Of a stretch of DNA of 64,000 nt, positions 37,580-48,337 are shown in pieces. This stretch comes from Vibrio crassostreae (GTDB lineage: Bacteria; Pseudomonadota; Gammaproteobacteria; Enterobacterales; Vibrionaceae). The DNA is taken from assembly GCF_024347415.1 (NCBI RefSeq), contig NZ_AP025476.1, forward strand, positions 2,418,001 to 2,482,000, in the 5' to 3' direction. The notes below the pieces were generated by a model. It was not told where the DNA came from. It did no database searches and saw nothing but the letters and a program-made list of their open reading frames with translations. How positions within the stretch are numbered: the stretch's first letter is position 1; each line of letters opens with the position of its first letter. A program made the position numbers and the translations under genes.

Positions 37580-39610
37580 TTAGCTATTGGTAATGAATTG
37601 CTTTCTTAACTGCTCTATTTCATCACGCTTCTGTGCCGCCAATTCAAATTCCAAGTTCTGAGCATGCTGATACATCGCAGCTTCCAATTTGCTGATCTCT
37701 TTATCAAGCTGTTGCGGCGTAAGCACTGCATAACTTTCTGAAGGCTCTGCCACCTTAGACAATGGAACTTGTTTAGATTGTCGCTGTTGTTTCGACTTGG
37801 TGATGTCACCCAACTCCATAATGTCTTTGATATTACGCTTAAGCGCTTGTGGCGTAATACCCTGCTCTTCGTTGTAAGCCTGCTGTTTCTCTCTACGACG
37901 GTCGGTTTCATCAATCGCTTTTTTCATCGACTTAGTAATCGAGTCACCATATAAGATCGCTTTACCTTCAAGGTTACGCGCCGCACGACCAATGGTTTGG
38001 ATCAGAGATCGTTCAGAACGTAGGAAGCCCTCTTTGTCTGCATCAAGAATCGCCACCAGCGATACTTCAGGCATATCCAAACCCTCACGAAGTAAGTTAA
38101 TGCCCACTAACACGTCGAACTCGCCCAAGCGTAGGTCTCGGATGATCTCGACACGCTCAACCGTGTCAATATCCGAGTGCAAGTAACGTACTTTAACACC
38201 ATGCTCGCTTAGGTATTCGGTTAGGTCTTCCGCCATTCGCTTCGTCAACGTGGTCACCAAAACACGCTCTTCTTTCGCTGAACGGATTCTGATTTCAGAC
38301 AACAAGTCATCAACTTGAGTCGCGACCGGTCTAACTTCAATGATCGGATCTAACAGGCCAGTAGGACGAACGACTTGATCGGCAATCTCGCCATCTGATT
38401 TTTCAATCTCGTAATTACCCGGTGTCGCCGATACAAAAATGGTCTGCGGCGCGATCGATTCAAACTCATCGAACTTCATTGGACGGTTATCCAATGCAGA
38501 AGGCAAACGGAAACCAAACTCAACCAGAGTTTCCTTACGCGAGCGGTCACCTTTGTACATTGCGCCAATTTGCGGCACGGTCACGTGTGACTCATCGATA
38601 ATCAACAGACCATCATCAGGCAAGTAATCAAATAATGTCGGAGGCGCTTCCCCTTCAGCACGACCACTTAAGTATCGTGAGTAGTTTTCGATACCCGAGC
38701 AGAAACCAAGTTCCGTCATCATTTCAATATCAAATTGAGTCCTCTGGGAAATACGCTGCTCTTCCAAAAGCTTGTTGTTGTCTTTTAGGTATTGAGCTCG
38801 GTCTCGAAGTTCATCTTTAATGTTCTCAATCGCCTCAAGGATTTTCTCCCTTGGCGTTACATAGTGAGTTTTCGGATAAACGGTAAAGCGCGGTAAGTCT
38901 CTCTGTTTAACCGCACCAGTCAGAGGGTCAAAGATACTGATGCAATCCACTTCGTCATCAAACATTTCGATGCGAACTGCATCTTGATCAGATTCAGCAG
39001 GGAAAATATCAATAACTTCACCACGAACGCGGAACTGGCCACGCTCGAAAGCCACGTCGTTTCTTGAATATTGCAGCTCAGCCAAGCGGCGCAAGATATC
39101 GCGTTGGTCCATGACCTCACCGCGACTCAAGTGAAGCATCATCTTCAGGTAAGACTTAGGATCACCCAGACCATAAATAGCCGATACAGACGCGACGATG
39201 ATGGCGTCTTTTCGTTCTAGCAAGGCTTTGGTTGCCGACAGCCTCATTTGTTCGATATGGGCGTTCACAGACGCGTCTTTCTCGATGAATGTGTCTGTTG
39301 TCGGAACGTAAGCTTCCGGTTGGTAGTAATCGTAGTAAGAAACGAAATATTCAACGGCATTATTTGGAAAGAAGGATTTCATTTCGCCATACAGTTGAGC
39401 AGCGAGTGTCTTGTTGGGCGCTAACAAGATCGCAGGTCTTTGAGATTGGGAAATGACGTTGGCAAGGGTAAAGGTTTTACCTGAGCCCGTTACCCCTAGT
39501 AGAGTTTGATGTGCCAAACCAGAATCTAATCCATCGAGTAATCTGGTTATCGCAGTCGGCTGGTCACCGGACGGGCTGTAGTCCGATACCAAATCAAAGA
39601 GTTTGCTCAT
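37580..39610 (-). CDS. uvrB: UvrABC excision nuclease subunit B
   Basis: Damage-recognition helicase of nucleotide excision repair, 676 residues. Walker [14 protein letters not shown] is at about residue 40, the beta-hairpin region [12 protein letters not shown] near 95, DESHVTVPQ, the helicase motif [12 protein letters not shown], and the C-terminal UVR domain [27 protein letters not shown] that binds UvrA and UvrC. It loads onto DNA with UvrA and recruits UvrC. A candidate LexA box sits 18 bases upstream of the start, so SOS induction is likely. Confidence 0.98.
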   Translation of the reverse strand: MSKLFDLVSDYSPSGDQPTAITRLLDGLDSGLAHQTLLGVTGSGKTFTLANVISQSQRPAILLAPNKTLAAQLYGEMKSFFPNNAVEYFVSYYDYYQPEAYVPTTDTFIEKDASVNAHIEQMRLSATKALLERKDAIIVASVSAIYGLGDPKSYLKMMLHLSRGEVMDQRDILRRLAELQYSRNDVAFERGQFRVRGEVIDIFPAESDQDAVRIEMFDDEVDCISIFDPLTGAVKQRDLPRFTVYPKTHYVTPREKILEAIENIKDELRDRAQYLKDNNKLLEEQRISQRTQFDIEMMTELGFCSGIENYSRYLSGRAEGEAPPTLFDYLPDDGLLIIDESHVTVPQIGAMYKGDRSRKETLVEFGFRLPSALDNRPMKFDEFESIAPQTIFVSATPGNYEIEKSDGEIADQVVRPTGLLDPIIEVRPVATQVDDLLSEIRIRSAKEERVLVTTLTKRMAEDLTEYLSEHGVKVRYLHSDIDTVERVEIIRDLRLGEFDVLVGINLLREGLDMPEVSLVAILDADKEGFLRSERSLIQTIGRAARNLEGKAILYGDSITKSMKKAIDETDRRREKQQAYNEEQGITPQALKRNIKDIMELGDITKSKQQRQSKQVPLSKVAEPSESYAVLTPQQLDKEISKLEAAMYQHAQNLEFELAAQKRDEIEQLRKQFITNS

Positions 39611-39625
39611 AGGTTGCCATTTCCA

Positions 39626-39645
39626 TACTGTGTTTTTAATCAGGT
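39626..39645 (-). promoter_or_regulatory. Candidate LexA (SOS) box of uvrB
   Basis: TACTGT-GTTTTTAA-TCAGGT follows the CTGT-N8-ACAG pattern with one mismatch (CTGT-N8-TCAG). E. coli uvrB also has an imperfect right half (CTGT-N8-CCAG). It lies 16 to 35 bases upstream of the uvrB ATG. Confidence 0.65.
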
Positions 39646-40070
39646 CATTGTCACTCTAGGAGCCATCTAGTTGCAACTATTATCTAGAGAAATGCGCCTT
39701 AAGATTGAATATCAGGGATAGCTTTTATTTTTAGAACTTGGTATTATCCGTGCCCCTGCAAAGTTTCCTCAGCTAAATTACTCGAATTTTAATCCACTAC
39801 TTTTCCCCAAAAAATCTAAAAATACCGCTTGTTTTACTGTTCGGTTTATAATCTACAAAAGTTATACAATCGCGATATTTTGATATAAATCTTTTAAATA
39901 CATTGCGTTAGATAAGATTTTTACATTTTTCGATTTATCCCAATGATTGTTGTTAAAGTTTCACACACACACTTATCCACAATTTTGGTGGATAACTAAA
40001 GCAAAGCTAAATCCAATAAGGTGTTCCAGAAAGTAAAGTTTTTTATCTTACTTTTTTCTGCTATTTTTTG
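39646..40070. other. uvrB-tRNA-Asn intergenic region with inverted DnaA-box pair
   Basis: About 425 AT-rich bases without an ORF. The distinct feature is TTATCCACA at 39973-39981, a consensus DnaA box, followed in inverse orientation by GTGGATAA at 39988-39995, the two forming an 8-bp stem with a 7-base loop. A CA-repeat (CACACACACAC) precedes it. The rest shows nothing I can name. Confidence 0.6.
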
Positions 40071-40099
40071 TTGACAGAAAAACGGACTGTTATTAGAAT
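40071..40099 (+). promoter_or_regulatory. Sigma-70 promoter of tRNA-Asn
   Basis: Perfect -35 TTGACA at 40071-40076 and -10 TAGAAT at 40094-40099 with a 17-base spacer. The predicted start is about 14 bases before the tRNA. Confidence 0.88.
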
Positions 40100-40119
40100 T
40101 CGCGTCGCTAACAAGCAAT

Positions 40120-40195
40120 TCCCCTTTAGTTCAGTTGGTAGAACGGCGGACTGTTAATCCGTATGTCGCAAGTTCAAGTCTTGCAAGGGGAGCCA
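40120..40195 (+). tRNA. tRNA-Asn (GTT)
   Basis: A 76-nt cloverleaf. The acceptor stem TCCCCTT/AAGGGGA is followed by discriminator G and encoded CCA. The D-arm contains AGTTCAGTTGGTAGA, the anticodon loop CTGTTAA has GTT at 40153-40155, and the T-arm loop is TTCAAGT. It is a single gene here, not part of an array. Confidence 0.98.
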
Positions 40196-40201
40196 AATTT
40201 A

Positions 40202-40233
40202 AAGAAGCCGCATCACTCGATGCGGCTTTTTGC
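40202..40233 (+). terminator. tRNA-Asn terminator
   Basis: GCCGCATC/GATGCGGC with an ACTC loop is followed by five T, 10 bases past the CCA end. Confidence 0.92.
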
Positions 40234-40561
40234 GTTTTGAAGCTTTTAGTTGGCATTTTGCTATTTTTTGACGCTCCTTCGATAACTCTACTCTCCCAAG
40301 AACCAACAATTATTCCCCTGTAATTGGCACTAAAAGCACACTCAGCTCACGAATGATCTTGTCAATGATCCAACTTACCCACTCCTATAAACTTGTCTCA
40401 CCAAGTAAAAATTGCCCGTCTATACTTAGTGTGACTTTAATAATCAAACGATTACCTGATGATTTTTTCACCAAGTGTCTAAATCCCTAGTGATCCTTGG
40501 TTGTTATTAGGTGAGCAAAGCAGGATAATATCGGGATCGGAATCTCAAGAATTAATCCATT
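40234..40561. other. Upstream region of the rsx operon
   Basis: About 330 bases with no ORF; it must contain the rsx promoter. I find no confident hexamer pair, Fur, CRP or FNR site in it. Confidence 0.35.
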
Positions 40562-41140
40562 ATGACCGAATACCTTTTGTTGTTGGTTGGCACAGTGCTA
40601 GTCAATAACTTTGTGCTAGTGAAGTTTTTAGGGCTATGTCCTTTCATGGGAGTCTCCAAGAAACTGGAGACTGCGATTGGCATGGGCCTCGCAACGACTT
40701 TCGTTCTGACGTTAGCGTCGGTATCTGCATACCTAGTAGAAACCTACATCCTTACCCCTCTGGGTATTGAATACCTGCGTACCATGAGCTTCATCTTGGT
40801 TATCGCGGTGGTAGTTCAATTTACGGAAATGGTCGTTCACAAAACCAGCCCGACTCTTTATCGCCTATTGGGTATCTTCCTACCTCTTATCACCACTAAC
40901 TGCGCGGTGTTAGGTGTGGCACTTTTGAACATCAATGAAAACCACAACTTCATTCAATCGATCATCTATGGCTTCGGCGCAGCGGTGGGTTTCTCTCTTG
41001 TTCTGATCCTATTCGCTGCGATGCGTGAGCGTATTGCGGTTGCTGATGTCCCAATGCCATTTAAAGGCGCATCAATTGCGATGATCACAGCAGGCCTAAT
41101 GTCTCTCGCATTTATGGGCTTTACTGGGTTGGTGAAATAA
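40562..41140 (+). CDS. rsxA: Electron transport complex subunit RsxA/RnfA
   Basis: Inner-membrane subunit of the Rnf/Rsx complex, 192 residues with six membrane helices. [21 protein letters not shown] near the start and [17 protein letters not shown] sequence ([16 protein letters not shown]) near 110 are diagnostic; each holds one cysteine thought to ligate the cluster shared with RnfE. The complex moves electrons between NADH and ferredoxin coupled to Na+ or H+ transport, and in E. coli it keeps SoxR reduced. It is the first of six overlapping or closely spaced genes. Confidence 0.97.
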   Translation: MTEYLLLLVGTVLVNNFVLVKFLGLCPFMGVSKKLETAIGMGLATTFVLTLASVSAYLVETYILTPLGIEYLRTMSFILVIAVVVQFTEMVVHKTSPTLYRLLGIFLPLITTNCAVLGVALLNINENHNFIQSIIYGFGAAVGFSLVLILFAAMRERIAVADVPMPFKGASIAMITAGLMSLAFMGFTGLVK

Positions 41141-41142
41141 GC

Positions 41143-41736
41143 ATGAGTACCATTTTAATTGCGATCATTGCGCTAGCCGTTTTAGCCGCTGTTTTTGGCG
41201 CTATTTTGGGCTTTGCTTCTATCCGATTTAAAGTAGAAGCTGATCCTATCGTTGATCAAATCGATACCATTTTACCGCAAACTCAATGTGGCCAATGTGG
41301 CTACCCGGGTTGTCGCCCATACGCAGAGGCGATCGCTAACGGAGACAAGATCAACAAATGTCCTCCAGGCGGCCAAGCAACTATTGAGAAGCTAGCAGAC
41401 TTAATGGGCGTAGAGGTTGAAGACTCCGCTCATGACTTAGATAACAAAGTAAAAACCGTTGCTTTCATTCATGAAGATATGTGTATCGGCTGTACCAAGT
41501 GTATTCAAGCCTGTCCTGTTGACGCCATTGTTGGTGGCACCAAGGCACTACACACAGTTATCAAAGATGAATGTACAGGTTGTGATCTATGTGTCGCACC
41601 GTGCCCTACTGACTGTATCGAAATGATTCCAGTGGCAACAACGACTGAAAATTGGAAATGGCAGATGAACATCATTCCTGTTACAGATATCACTAACCAA
41701 GCAACTGATGCGACTGCGTCAGAGCCTAAGGCGTAG
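41143..41736 (+). CDS. rsxB: Electron transport complex subunit RsxB/RnfB
   Basis: Fe-S subunit of 197 residues with an N-terminal membrane anchor (about 5-26). A first cluster motif, [16 protein letters not shown] plus a downstream Cys (INKCPPGG), is followed by two ferredoxin-type motifs, [12 protein letters not shown] and [12 protein letters not shown]. It passes electrons between soluble ferredoxin and the membrane subunits. It starts 2 bases after the rsxA stop. Confidence 0.97.
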   Translation: MSTILIAIIALAVLAAVFGAILGFASIRFKVEADPIVDQIDTILPQTQCGQCGYPGCRPYAEAIANGDKINKCPPGGQATIEKLADLMGVEVEDSAHDLDNKVKTVAFIHEDMCIGCTKCIQACPVDAIVGGTKALHTVIKDECTGCDLCVAPCPTDCIEMIPVATTTENWKWQMNIIPVTDITNQATDATASEPKA

Positions 41737-41743
41737 GGTTAGT

Positions 41744-44416
41744 ATGATCTCTTTAATTGAACAAATTCGTACGGGCTCTATTTGGAACTTCCCGGGCGGT
41801 GTGCACCCTGCTGAAAACAAGAAACAGTCCAATACCACTGACATCGTTCATGCAAGGCTTCCTGAAGAAATCGTTCTTCCTGTAAAACAACACATCGGTA
41901 AGCCAGGTAACTTATTGGTTGCTGCGGGTGACACCGTGCTAAAAGGCCAACAACTGACAGCCTTGGACACAGGTTTTACTTTGCCAGTACATGCACCAAC
42001 ATCGGGTGTGATTACTGCTATCGAACCAAGAACTACCGCTCACCCTTCAGGCTTGAGCGAAATGTGCGTGGTCATTAAACCTGACGGCTTAGACACTTGG
42101 ATCGAAAAACATCCAGTTGAAGACTTTTCAACAAAGACCTCAGACGAACTGCTTGATGTGATTCGTCAAGCTGGTATTTCAGGCATGGGCGGCGCAGGCT
42201 TCCCTACGGCTAAGAAGCTTCAGTCAGGCCTTGGTCGTACTGACATTTTGATCGTCAATGCTGCGGAATGTGAGCCTTACATCACCTCAGATGACAAGCT
42301 GCTTCAAGAACATGCCGAAGAAGTACTAAAAGGCATCGAAGTGGTTGAACACATCCTTCAACCAAAACTGACCGTGATTGGTATTGAAGACAACAAGCCA
42401 GACGCGATAAAAGCACTTGAGATTGCCGCGAAAGACAAAGATATCGTCATTCGTGTTATCCCAACCAAATACCCTTCAGGTGGTGAGAAACAGCTGATTA
42501 AGATCCTCACCAATAAAGAGGTTCCTGCTGGCGGCATCCCTGCGGATATAGGTGTTTTGGTTCAGAACGTTGGCTCTCTCTACTCAATTAAGAGAGCAGT
42601 AATCGACGGCGAACCTGTCGTTAACCGCGTTGTGACTTTAACCGGTAAGACTTTTAAGCAACCTCGTAACGTGTGGGCACTATTAGGTACACCTGTACAC
42701 GAGTTGCTTGAAGAGTTTGGCTACAAAGCCGATAAAAAGCTGCCGCGTTTGATTTTGGGCGGCCCGATGATGGGCTTTACCTTGCCGCATGCCAATGTGC
42801 CGATCACTAAAACATCGAACTGTATTTTAGCGCCAACACGTCGTGAAATTGCACCAAGCACTTACGAAATGGAGTGCATTCGATGCAGTGCATGTGCTGA
42901 AGCTTGTCCAGCGTCACTGTTACCTCAACAGTTGCAATGGCATGCAAAAGCCAATGAGCTAGACAAGTGTGAAGAGCTAAATATTAAAGACTGTATTGAA
43001 TGTGGTGCATGTGCATTTGTCTGCCCAAGCGAAATCCCTCTTGTTCAGTACTATCGCCAAGCAAAAGCTGAAATCAAAACTCGAAAAGATGAAGCCGCTG
43101 CTGCAGAGCGCGCCAAGATTCGCTTTGAAGAGAAGAACGCTCGTATGGAGCGTGATAAAGCCGAACGTGAAAACCGCTTTAAGAAAGCCGCAGATAACCG
43201 CCGTAAAGACATGAAAACATCCGGCGGTGATGATGCTATTGCTGCTGCGATTGCTCGTGTTAAAGCGCAAAAAGCCGCTGCGGATCAGGCTCCGAATGAA
43301 GAACCAGCAGTGAAACCTGCGGTTGCTGCCGCTATTGCGAAGGCAAAAGCGAAACAAGCTGCAGCTCAGAAAGCAGAAGGCGCTGAACCAGACAACTCTG
43401 AAATGTCAAAACTGCGCGAAGAGCGTAAACGACAAGCTCGAGAACGCAAAGCACAACAAGCAGCTGCTGACGCTCCAGATGAAAGCTCTGGCGAAGCCAA
43501 GAAAGATGCTGTCGCTGCTGCTATCGCTCGCGCTAAAGCTAAGAAAGTACAACAAGCGGAATCAGCTTCTGACGTTCCAACTGAAAGTACTGGCGATGCT
43601 AAGAAAGATGCCGTTGCTGCTGCAATAGCTCGTGCTAAAGCCAAGAAAGCACAACAAGCGGAATCTGCTGCTGACGCTCCGGTTGAAAGCTCTGGCGATG
43701 CCAAGAAAGATGCGGTCGCTGCCGCTATTGCGCGCGCCAAAGCGAAGAAAGCTCAACAAGCTGAATCGGCTGTTGACGCTCCAGCTGAAAGCTCTGGCGA
43801 TGCTAAGAAAGACGCAGTTGCTGCGGCCATTGCTCGTGCTAAAGCCAGGAAAGCTCAACAAGCGGAGTCAGCTTCTGATGCTCCGGCTGAAAGTACTGGC
43901 GATGCCAAGAAAGATGCAGTTGCTGCCACTATCGCTCGCGCTAAAGCGAAGAAAGCGCAACAAGCTGAAGCCGTTACTCAAACAGAAAGTGAAACTCCGG
44001 TTGAAAGCTCTGGCGACGCTAAGAAAGACGCCGTTGCTGCAGCTATCGCTCGTGCCAAAGCGAAGAAGGCGCAGCAAGCGAAACAGGCTGAGACAGTAGA
44101 AACTCCTAAGCCAGTACTCGAAGTGGTAGCTGAAACTCAACCAGAAGCTGTCGATCCTAAGAAAGCTGCTGTTGCTGCCGCTATCGCACGCGCTAAAGCG
44201 AAGAAAGCACAGCAAGCTAAGCAGGTCGAAGCTCAAGAAGTCGCTCCCGAACCTGTGGCTGAACCTTTAGTTGAAAAAGAGACTGTGGTTGAAGCTGAGG
44301 CTCAATCAGAACCCGTCGACCCTAAGAAAGCAGCCATTGCTGCCGCAATTGCTCGTGCTAAAGCAAGAAAAGCGCAGCAAGAGCAAGATAAAAAGAACAA
44401 TGAGGAGAAAGAGTAG
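41744..44416 (+). CDS. rsxC: Electron transport complex subunit RsxC/RnfC with long repetitive C-terminus
   Basis: Peripheral subunit of the Rnf complex, 890 residues. The core (about 1-440) holds the NADH/FMN-binding region with [12 protein letters not shown] and two 4Fe-4S motifs, [12 protein letters not shown] and [12 protein letters not shown]. From about residue 445 the chain becomes an Ala/Lys/Arg/Glu-rich, presumably helical extension built from repeats of about 34 residues containing [19 protein letters not shown]. The frame is open to 41708, but GGCGTAGGG precedes the ATG at 41744, and [21 protein letters not shown] is the usual RnfC start. Enterobacterial RsxC also has an Ala/Lys-rich tail of varying length. 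Confidence 0.95.
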   Translation: MISLIEQIRTGSIWNFPGGVHPAENKKQSNTTDIVHARLPEEIVLPVKQHIGKPGNLLVAAGDTVLKGQQLTALDTGFTLPVHAPTSGVITAIEPRTTAHPSGLSEMCVVIKPDGLDTWIEKHPVEDFSTKTSDELLDVIRQAGISGMGGAGFPTAKKLQSGLGRTDILIVNAAECEPYITSDDKLLQEHAEEVLKGIEVVEHILQPKLTVIGIEDNKPDAIKALEIAAKDKDIVIRVIPTKYPSGGEKQLIKILTNKEVPAGGIPADIGVLVQNVGSLYSIKRAVIDGEPVVNRVVTLTGKTFKQPRNVWALLGTPVHELLEEFGYKADKKLPRLILGGPMMGFTLPHANVPITKTSNCILAPTRREIAPSTYEMECIRCSACAEACPASLLPQQLQWHAKANELDKCEELNIKDCIECGACAFVCPSEIPLVQYYRQAKAEIKTRKDEAAAAERAKIRFEEKNARMERDKAERENRFKKAADNRRKDMKTSGGDDAIAAAIARVKAQKAAADQAPNEEPAVKPAVAAAIAKAKAKQAAAQKAEGAEPDNSEMSKLREERKRQARERKAQQAAADAPDESSGEAKKDAVAAAIARAKAKKVQQAESASDVPTESTGDAKKDAVAAAIARAKAKKAQQAESAADAPVESSGDAKKDAVAAAIARAKAKKAQQAESAVDAPAESSGDAKKDAVAAAIARAKARKAQQAESASDAPAESTGDAKKDAVAATIARAKAKKAQQAEAVTQTESETPVESSGDAKKDAVAAAIARAKAKKAQQAKQAETVETPKPVLEVVAETQPEAVDPKKAAVAAAIARAKAKKAQQAKQVEAQEVAPEPVAEPLVEKETVVEAEAQSEPVDPKKAAIAAAIARAKARKAQQEQDKKNNEEKE
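43471..44384 (+). repeat. Tandem repeats encoding the RsxC C-terminal extension
   Basis: Core codons for [17 protein letters not shown] recur starting at 43505, 43607, 43709, 43811 and 43913, exactly 102 bp (34 codons) apart. Further, wider-spaced units follow at 44027, 44165 and 44330. Synonymous differences between units show they are not brand-new copies. Confidence 0.9.
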
Positions 44417-45462
44417 TGGCCTTCTTTATCGCCAGCTCACCGCACGCACACAATCGTAGAAGCACCCCAGATCTCATGAAATGGGTGGCTATTTGTGCAT
44501 TGCCAGGTCTACTAGCTCAAACCTACTTCTTTGGATGGGGTACGCTCATCCAGTTAGTATTTGCTATCGCACTTGCTGTTACCTTTGAAGCAGCCGTAAT
44601 GCTGTTGAGAAAACGTCCACCAGTAATGGCGCTACGTGATTACAGTGCTGTTGTTACTGCTTGGCTACTCAGTGTCGCTATTCCTCCACACTCACCGTGG
44701 TGGGTTCTAGTGATAGGTATGTTCTTCGCAATTATCATCGCTAAGCACCTATATGGCGGCCTTGGGCAAAATCCATTTAACCCAGCGATGGTCGCTTACG
44801 TTGTTTTGTTGATCTCATTCCCAGTTCAAATGACCAGTTGGAATGCACCGACCAGTTTAACAGCTGAAGCAACGAGTTTTGTTGACTCATTTTTGATGAT
44901 CTTTACAGGCTTCAACAATGAGGGGCTGTCTCTACAGCAAGCTCGTTTAGGTATAGATGGCACCACAATGGCGACGCCGCTTGATGCATTTAAAACCGCA
45001 TTAACGGCAGGCAACACCGCTTCTGAAGCTCTGTCTCAACCGCAATTCAGCTGGCTAGCTGGCGTGGGTTGGGAGTGGGTGAACCTTGCCTACCTAATTG
45101 GTGGCTTGGTACTTATTAAGCAACGCGTGATTCAATGGCATATTCCTGTGGCTTTCATCGGCAGCCTTGCGCTGTTTAGCCTAGTGTTCTTAATCTTAAC
45201 TCCAGGTGAAACTGCTTCTCCAACCATTCATCTATTGTCTGGTGCGACTATGCTAGGCGCATTTTTCATTGCGACCGACCCAGTTTCAGCATCAACAACA
45301 GTGAAAGGTCGCTTAGTGTTTGGCGCTCTGATCGGCGGTTTGGTATTTATCATCCGCAGTTGGGGTGGTTTCCCTGATGGCGTGGCGTTTGCTGTATTGT
45401 TAGCCAACATGTGTGTTCCACTGATTGACTACTACACCAAACCTCGTACATACGGTCACTAA
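44416..45462 (+). CDS. rsxD: Electron transport complex subunit RsxD/RnfD
   Basis: Inner-membrane flavoprotein subunit, 348 residues, many membrane spans. The FMN-attachment motif SGAT ([12 protein letters not shown]) near residue 275 carries the threonine to which FMN is phosphoester-linked. The start is GTG overlapping the last base of the rsxC stop, giving [17 protein letters not shown], in register with E. coli RsxD. Confidence 0.96.
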   Translation: MAFFIASSPHAHNRRSTPDLMKWVAICALPGLLAQTYFFGWGTLIQLVFAIALAVTFEAAVMLLRKRPPVMALRDYSAVVTAWLLSVAIPPHSPWWVLVIGMFFAIIIAKHLYGGLGQNPFNPAMVAYVVLLISFPVQMTSWNAPTSLTAEATSFVDSFLMIFTGFNNEGLSLQQARLGIDGTTMATPLDAFKTALTAGNTASEALSQPQFSWLAGVGWEWVNLAYLIGGLVLIKQRVIQWHIPVAFIGSLALFSLVFLILTPGETASPTIHLLSGATMLGAFFIATDPVSASTTVKGRLVFGALIGGLVFIIRSWGGFPDGVAFAVLLANMCVPLIDYYTKPRTYGH

Positions 45463-45474
45463 GGAGCGGATGCC

Positions 45475-46104
45475 ATGCTAAATGCAATTAAGAAAAACGG
45501 CCTTGTACTCGCGATTTTTGCGTGTGCATCGACAGGTTTAGTGGCGGTAACCCACTACCTAACAAAAGATCAGATCAAACAGCAAGAACAGGCTCAGTTA
45601 CTGTCTGTTCTTAACCAAGTGATCCCGCACGATCTTCACGACAACGAACTGTTTTCGTCTTGTACTTTAGTACAAGCAGAAGAGCTTGGTACTGAGCAAG
45701 CGATGCCAGCTTACATCGCTAAACTTAACGGTGAGCCAAGCGCGATTGCGATCGAAGCGATTGCACCAGACGGCTACAATGGCGCGATTAAAGTCATTGT
45801 TGGAATGAAGATCGACGGTACTATTTTAGGTACTCGTGTGCTTTCTCACCAAGAAACGCCAGGTTTGGGTGATAAGATTGATTTGCGTGTAAGTGATTGG
45901 ATTCTTTCGTTTGCAGGCAAACAAGTAACAGATTCTAATCTTGACCGTTGGAAGGTTCGTAAAGACGGTGGTGACTTTGACCAGTTTACTGGCGCGACCA
46001 TTACTCCTAGAGCGGTCGTGAAATCTGTCAAACAAGCGGTTCAGTACGTTAACCAAAACAACCAAGCATTGCTTGCTCAACCTCTAAATTGTGGTGGTGA
46101 ATAA
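45475..46104 (+). CDS. rsxG: Electron transport complex subunit RsxG/RnfG
   Basis: Single-pass membrane subunit with a periplasmic FMN-binding domain, 209 residues. The membrane anchor is at about 8-27, and the covalent flavin motif is [14 protein letters not shown] (S/T-GAT) near residue 174. It starts 12 bases after rsxD; its stop overlaps the rsxE start by one base. Confidence 0.96.
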   Translation: MLNAIKKNGLVLAIFACASTGLVAVTHYLTKDQIKQQEQAQLLSVLNQVIPHDLHDNELFSSCTLVQAEELGTEQAMPAYIAKLNGEPSAIAIEAIAPDGYNGAIKVIVGMKIDGTILGTRVLSHQETPGLGDKIDLRVSDWILSFAGKQVTDSNLDRWKVRKDGGDFDQFTGATITPRAVVKSVKQAVQYVNQNNQALLAQPLNCGGE

Positions 46105-46796
46105 TGAGTGACCATAAAACACTGATCAAAAATGGCATGTGGGCCAATAACCCCGCCCTAGTGCAACTTCTTGGGTTATGTCCACTGCTGGCTGTATCGT
46201 CAACAGTCACTAACGCGCTTGGGCTCGGCATTGCTACCTTACTTGTACTGGTCGGCTCAAACGTTTCTGTTTCTTTGGTTCGTAACCATGTACCAAAAGA
46301 AGTGCGTATCCCAGTATTCGTAATGATCATTGCATCGCTAGTAACGTGTGTTCAACTACTGATGAACGCATACGCCTATGGGCTTTACCTATCTTTGGGT
46401 ATATTTATCCCGCTGATCGTAACCAACTGTATAATCATCGGTCGTGCAGAGGCCTTCGCTTCAAAAAATGAAGTGCTACCAGCGGCTCAAGATGGTTTTT
46501 GGATGGGTCTAGGCATGACATCAGTATTGGTCGTGTTAGGTGCGATGCGTGAGATTATTGGTAACGGGACCCTATTTGATGGCGCAGACCTGCTGCTTGG
46601 TGACTGGGCTTCTGTGTTACGAATCCAGATATTCCAATTTGATAACAGCTTCTTGTTAGCCCTGCTTCCACCGGGTGCCTTTATTGGTGTTGGTTTCTTA
46701 ATTGCTTTGAAAAACATCATCGATAACCAAGCAAAATCTAGACAACCAAAACAAGAGAAACCAGTCATTGAACGCGCTCGCGTTACCAATGCCTAA
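46104..46796 (+). CDS. rsxE: Electron transport complex subunit RsxE/RnfE
   Basis: Inner-membrane subunit, 230 residues and six helices, homologous to Rsx[20 protein letters not shown] and [18 protein letters not shown] hold the paired conserved cysteines. It is the last rsx gene; nth follows after 164 bases, the rsx-nth order widely conserved in gamma-proteobacteria. Confidence 0.96.
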   Translation: MSDHKTLIKNGMWANNPALVQLLGLCPLLAVSSTVTNALGLGIATLLVLVGSNVSVSLVRNHVPKEVRIPVFVMIIASLVTCVQLLMNAYAYGLYLSLGIFIPLIVTNCIIIGRAEAFASKNEVLPAAQDGFWMGLGMTSVLVVLGAMREIIGNGTLFDGADLLLGDWASVLRIQIFQFDNSFLLALLPPGAFIGVGFLIALKNIIDNQAKSRQPKQEKPVIERARVTNA

Positions 46797-46815
46797 TAAG
46801 TTAAATTAGCTTAAA

Positions 46816-46847
46816 CCCCGCTGAGCTAGCTCAATCACTCAGCGGGG
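46816..46847 (+). terminator. Stem-loop downstream of rsxE
   Basis: A perfect 10-bp stem CCCCGCTGAG/CTCAGCGGGG with a 12-base loop lies 19 bases after the rsxE stop. No T-run follows, so it may be an mRNA-stabilising or weak terminator hairpin, and nth could be co-transcribed. Confidence 0.5.
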
Positions 46848-46960
46848 GAAATCAGATCTAAACATTATATATAATAATGACGCTCATAAGAGCACGTAAC
46901 CGATGATAAAGAAGAAGCAATCCAAGCTTCATGCCCTAACTATTTGAAAGTAATGTCGCT

Positions 46961-47596
46961 ATGAACAATGTAAAACGAGTAGAAATACTTGAGCGTTTAA
47001 GAGAAAACAATCCAAAGCCAGAGACTGAGCTTAACTGGAACAGCCCTTTCGAGTTGCTGATCGCGGTACTTTTATCAGCACAGGCCACCGATGTCAGTGT
47101 CAACAAAGCCACGGATAAGCTTTACCCAGTCGCTAATACTCCACAAGCCATTTTCGACCTAGGTGTTGATGGCTTAAAAGAGTACATCAAGACAATCGGC
47201 CTATTTAATTCAAAAGCAGAAAACACGATCAAGACGTGTCGTATGCTGCTTGACCTGCACAATGGTGAAGTACCGGAAAATCGCGCTGCATTAGAAGCCC
47301 TTCCAGGCGTTGGTCGTAAAACAGCAAACGTAGTGTTAAATACCGCTTTCGGTTGGCCAACCATTGCCGTTGATACTCACATCTACCGTGTATCAAACCG
47401 CACTAAGTTAGCAATGGGCAAAACGGTCGACGATGTTGAAGCTAAGCTGCTCAAAGTCATTCCAAAAGAATTCAAACTGGATGTCCACCATTGGCTCATT
47501 CTTCATGGACGTTACACCTGTGTCGCACGTAAACCACGCTGTGGCAGCTGTATCATTGAAGACCTCTGTGAGTTCAAAGAGAAGACAGACGTCTAG
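46961..47596 (+). CDS. nth: Endonuclease III
   Basis: DNA glycosylase/AP lyase that removes oxidised pyrimidines. The helix-hairpin-helix LPGVGRKTANVV holds the catalytic lysine (about 120), and the catalytic aspartate (about 138) is in TIAVDTHIYRVSNR. The C-terminal [4Fe-4S] cluster cysteines are in CVARKPRCGSCIIEDLC. The 211-residue length is identical to that of the E. coli enzyme. An octanucleotide repeat tract follows the stop codon. Confidence 0.98.
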   Translation: MNNVKRVEILERLRENNPKPETELNWNSPFELLIAVLLSAQATDVSVNKATDKLYPVANTPQAIFDLGVDGLKEYIKTIGLFNSKAENTIKTCRMLLDLHNGEVPENRAALEALPGVGRKTANVVLNTAFGWPTIAVDTHIYRVSNRTKLAMGKTVDDVEAKLLKVIPKEFKLDVHHWLILHGRYTCVARKPRCGSCIIEDLCEFKEKTDV

Positions 47597-47611
47597 ACTA
47601 GCTCTAAGCGA

Positions 47612-47645
47612 AAGAAGCTAAGAAGCTAAGAAGCTAAGAAGCTAA
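47612..47645 (+). repeat. Four tandem octamers (AAGAAGCT) after nth
   Basis: Four exact copies of the 8-bp unit AAGAAGCT, plus two further matching bases (AA), cover 47612-47645, between nth and gloA. It is non-coding. Confidence 0.85.
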
Positions 47646-47719
47646 ATATCGCCGTGTTTTTCTCGCGGCAGAAAACAGAATTACAAAAACGTAAACATAG
47701 TTAAAGCTAGGAGCAAATC

Positions 47720-48136
47720 ATGTCAAACGGTCGTATTTTACACACCATGCTACGCGTCGGTGATCTAGACAAGTCTATCGAGTTCTACACCAATGTAATG
47801 GGCATGCAGCTATTACGTAAGAACGAAAACAAAGAGTACGAATACACACTGGCTTTCGTTGGCTTTGGTGACGAATCTCAAGGTGCTGTGATTGAGCTGA
47901 CTTACAACTGGGGCACGACTGAATATGACCTTGGCTCAGCTTTTGGTCACGTTGCTATCGGTGTTGATGACATCTACACAACGTGTGATGCGATTAAAGC
48001 AGCAGGCGGTAATGTGACACGTGAAGCTGGCCCGGTTAAAGGCGGCTCTACTCACATCGCATTCGTTAAAGATCCTGACGGTTACATGATTGAGCTTATT
48101 CAGAACAAACAAGCAAGTGCCGGTCTAGAAGGTTAA
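47720..48136 (+). CDS. gloA: Lactoylglutathione lyase (glyoxalase I)
   Basis: Metalloenzyme converting the methylglyoxal-glutathione hemithioacetal to S-lactoylglutathione. The 138-residue protein shows the paired betaalphabetabetabeta modules and the metal ligands His (LHTMLRVGD start region), Glu (AVIELTYN), His (GHVAIGVDD) and Glu (GYMIELIQ). Metal preference, Ni/Co versus Zn, is probably the Ni type by its short length. It is monocistronic, with a terminator. Confidence 0.97.
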   Translation: MSNGRILHTMLRVGDLDKSIEFYTNVMGMQLLRKNENKEYEYTLAFVGFGDESQGAVIELTYNWGTTEYDLGSAFGHVAIGVDDIYTTCDAIKAAGGNVTREAGPVKGGSTHIAFVKDPDGYMIELIQNKQASAGLEG

Positions 48137-48182
48137 TTCCTCAACCTCTTTGCGAATTTGGGCTTGAACGCCTGATGAAATG

Positions 48183-48219
48183 AAAAAAAGAAGTGAGCAC
48201 TGTGCTCGCTTCTTTTTTA
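48183..48219 (+). terminator. gloA terminator
   Basis: AAGAAGTGAGCAC/GTGCTCGCTTCTT with one mismatch, preceded by A-run and followed by six T. Confidence 0.85.
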
Positions 48220-48286
48220 TGTTTCCACGCACGAACAATACCCTTCACCAATTATTATTAACAATCTCACCAATGAAACTTTACAT

Positions 48287-48305
48287 GGTAATGATTATCA
48301 TTTAA
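48287..48305 (+). promoter_or_regulatory. Candidate Fur box
   Basis: AATGAT-T-ATCATT at 48290-48302 is a perfect 6-1-6 dyad of the Fur type, and the wider 19-mer matches 14 of 19 consensus positions by my count. It ends 33 bases before the DUF2753 gene start, so it could cover its promoter. Confidence 0.7.
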
Positions 48306-48337
48306 ATTAAAAACCTATTGATTAGTGAGGTAATACA

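Noticed and set aside
40135..40323. 62-residue open frame starting within tRNA-Asn
   Set aside because: It begins inside the tRNA and runs through its terminator; a chance frame.
43366..43740. Long open frames on the minus strand and in other plus frames across the rsxC tail
   Set aside because: They arise from the Ala/Lys-rich 102-bp repeats of rsxC; no ribosome sites or recognisable proteins.
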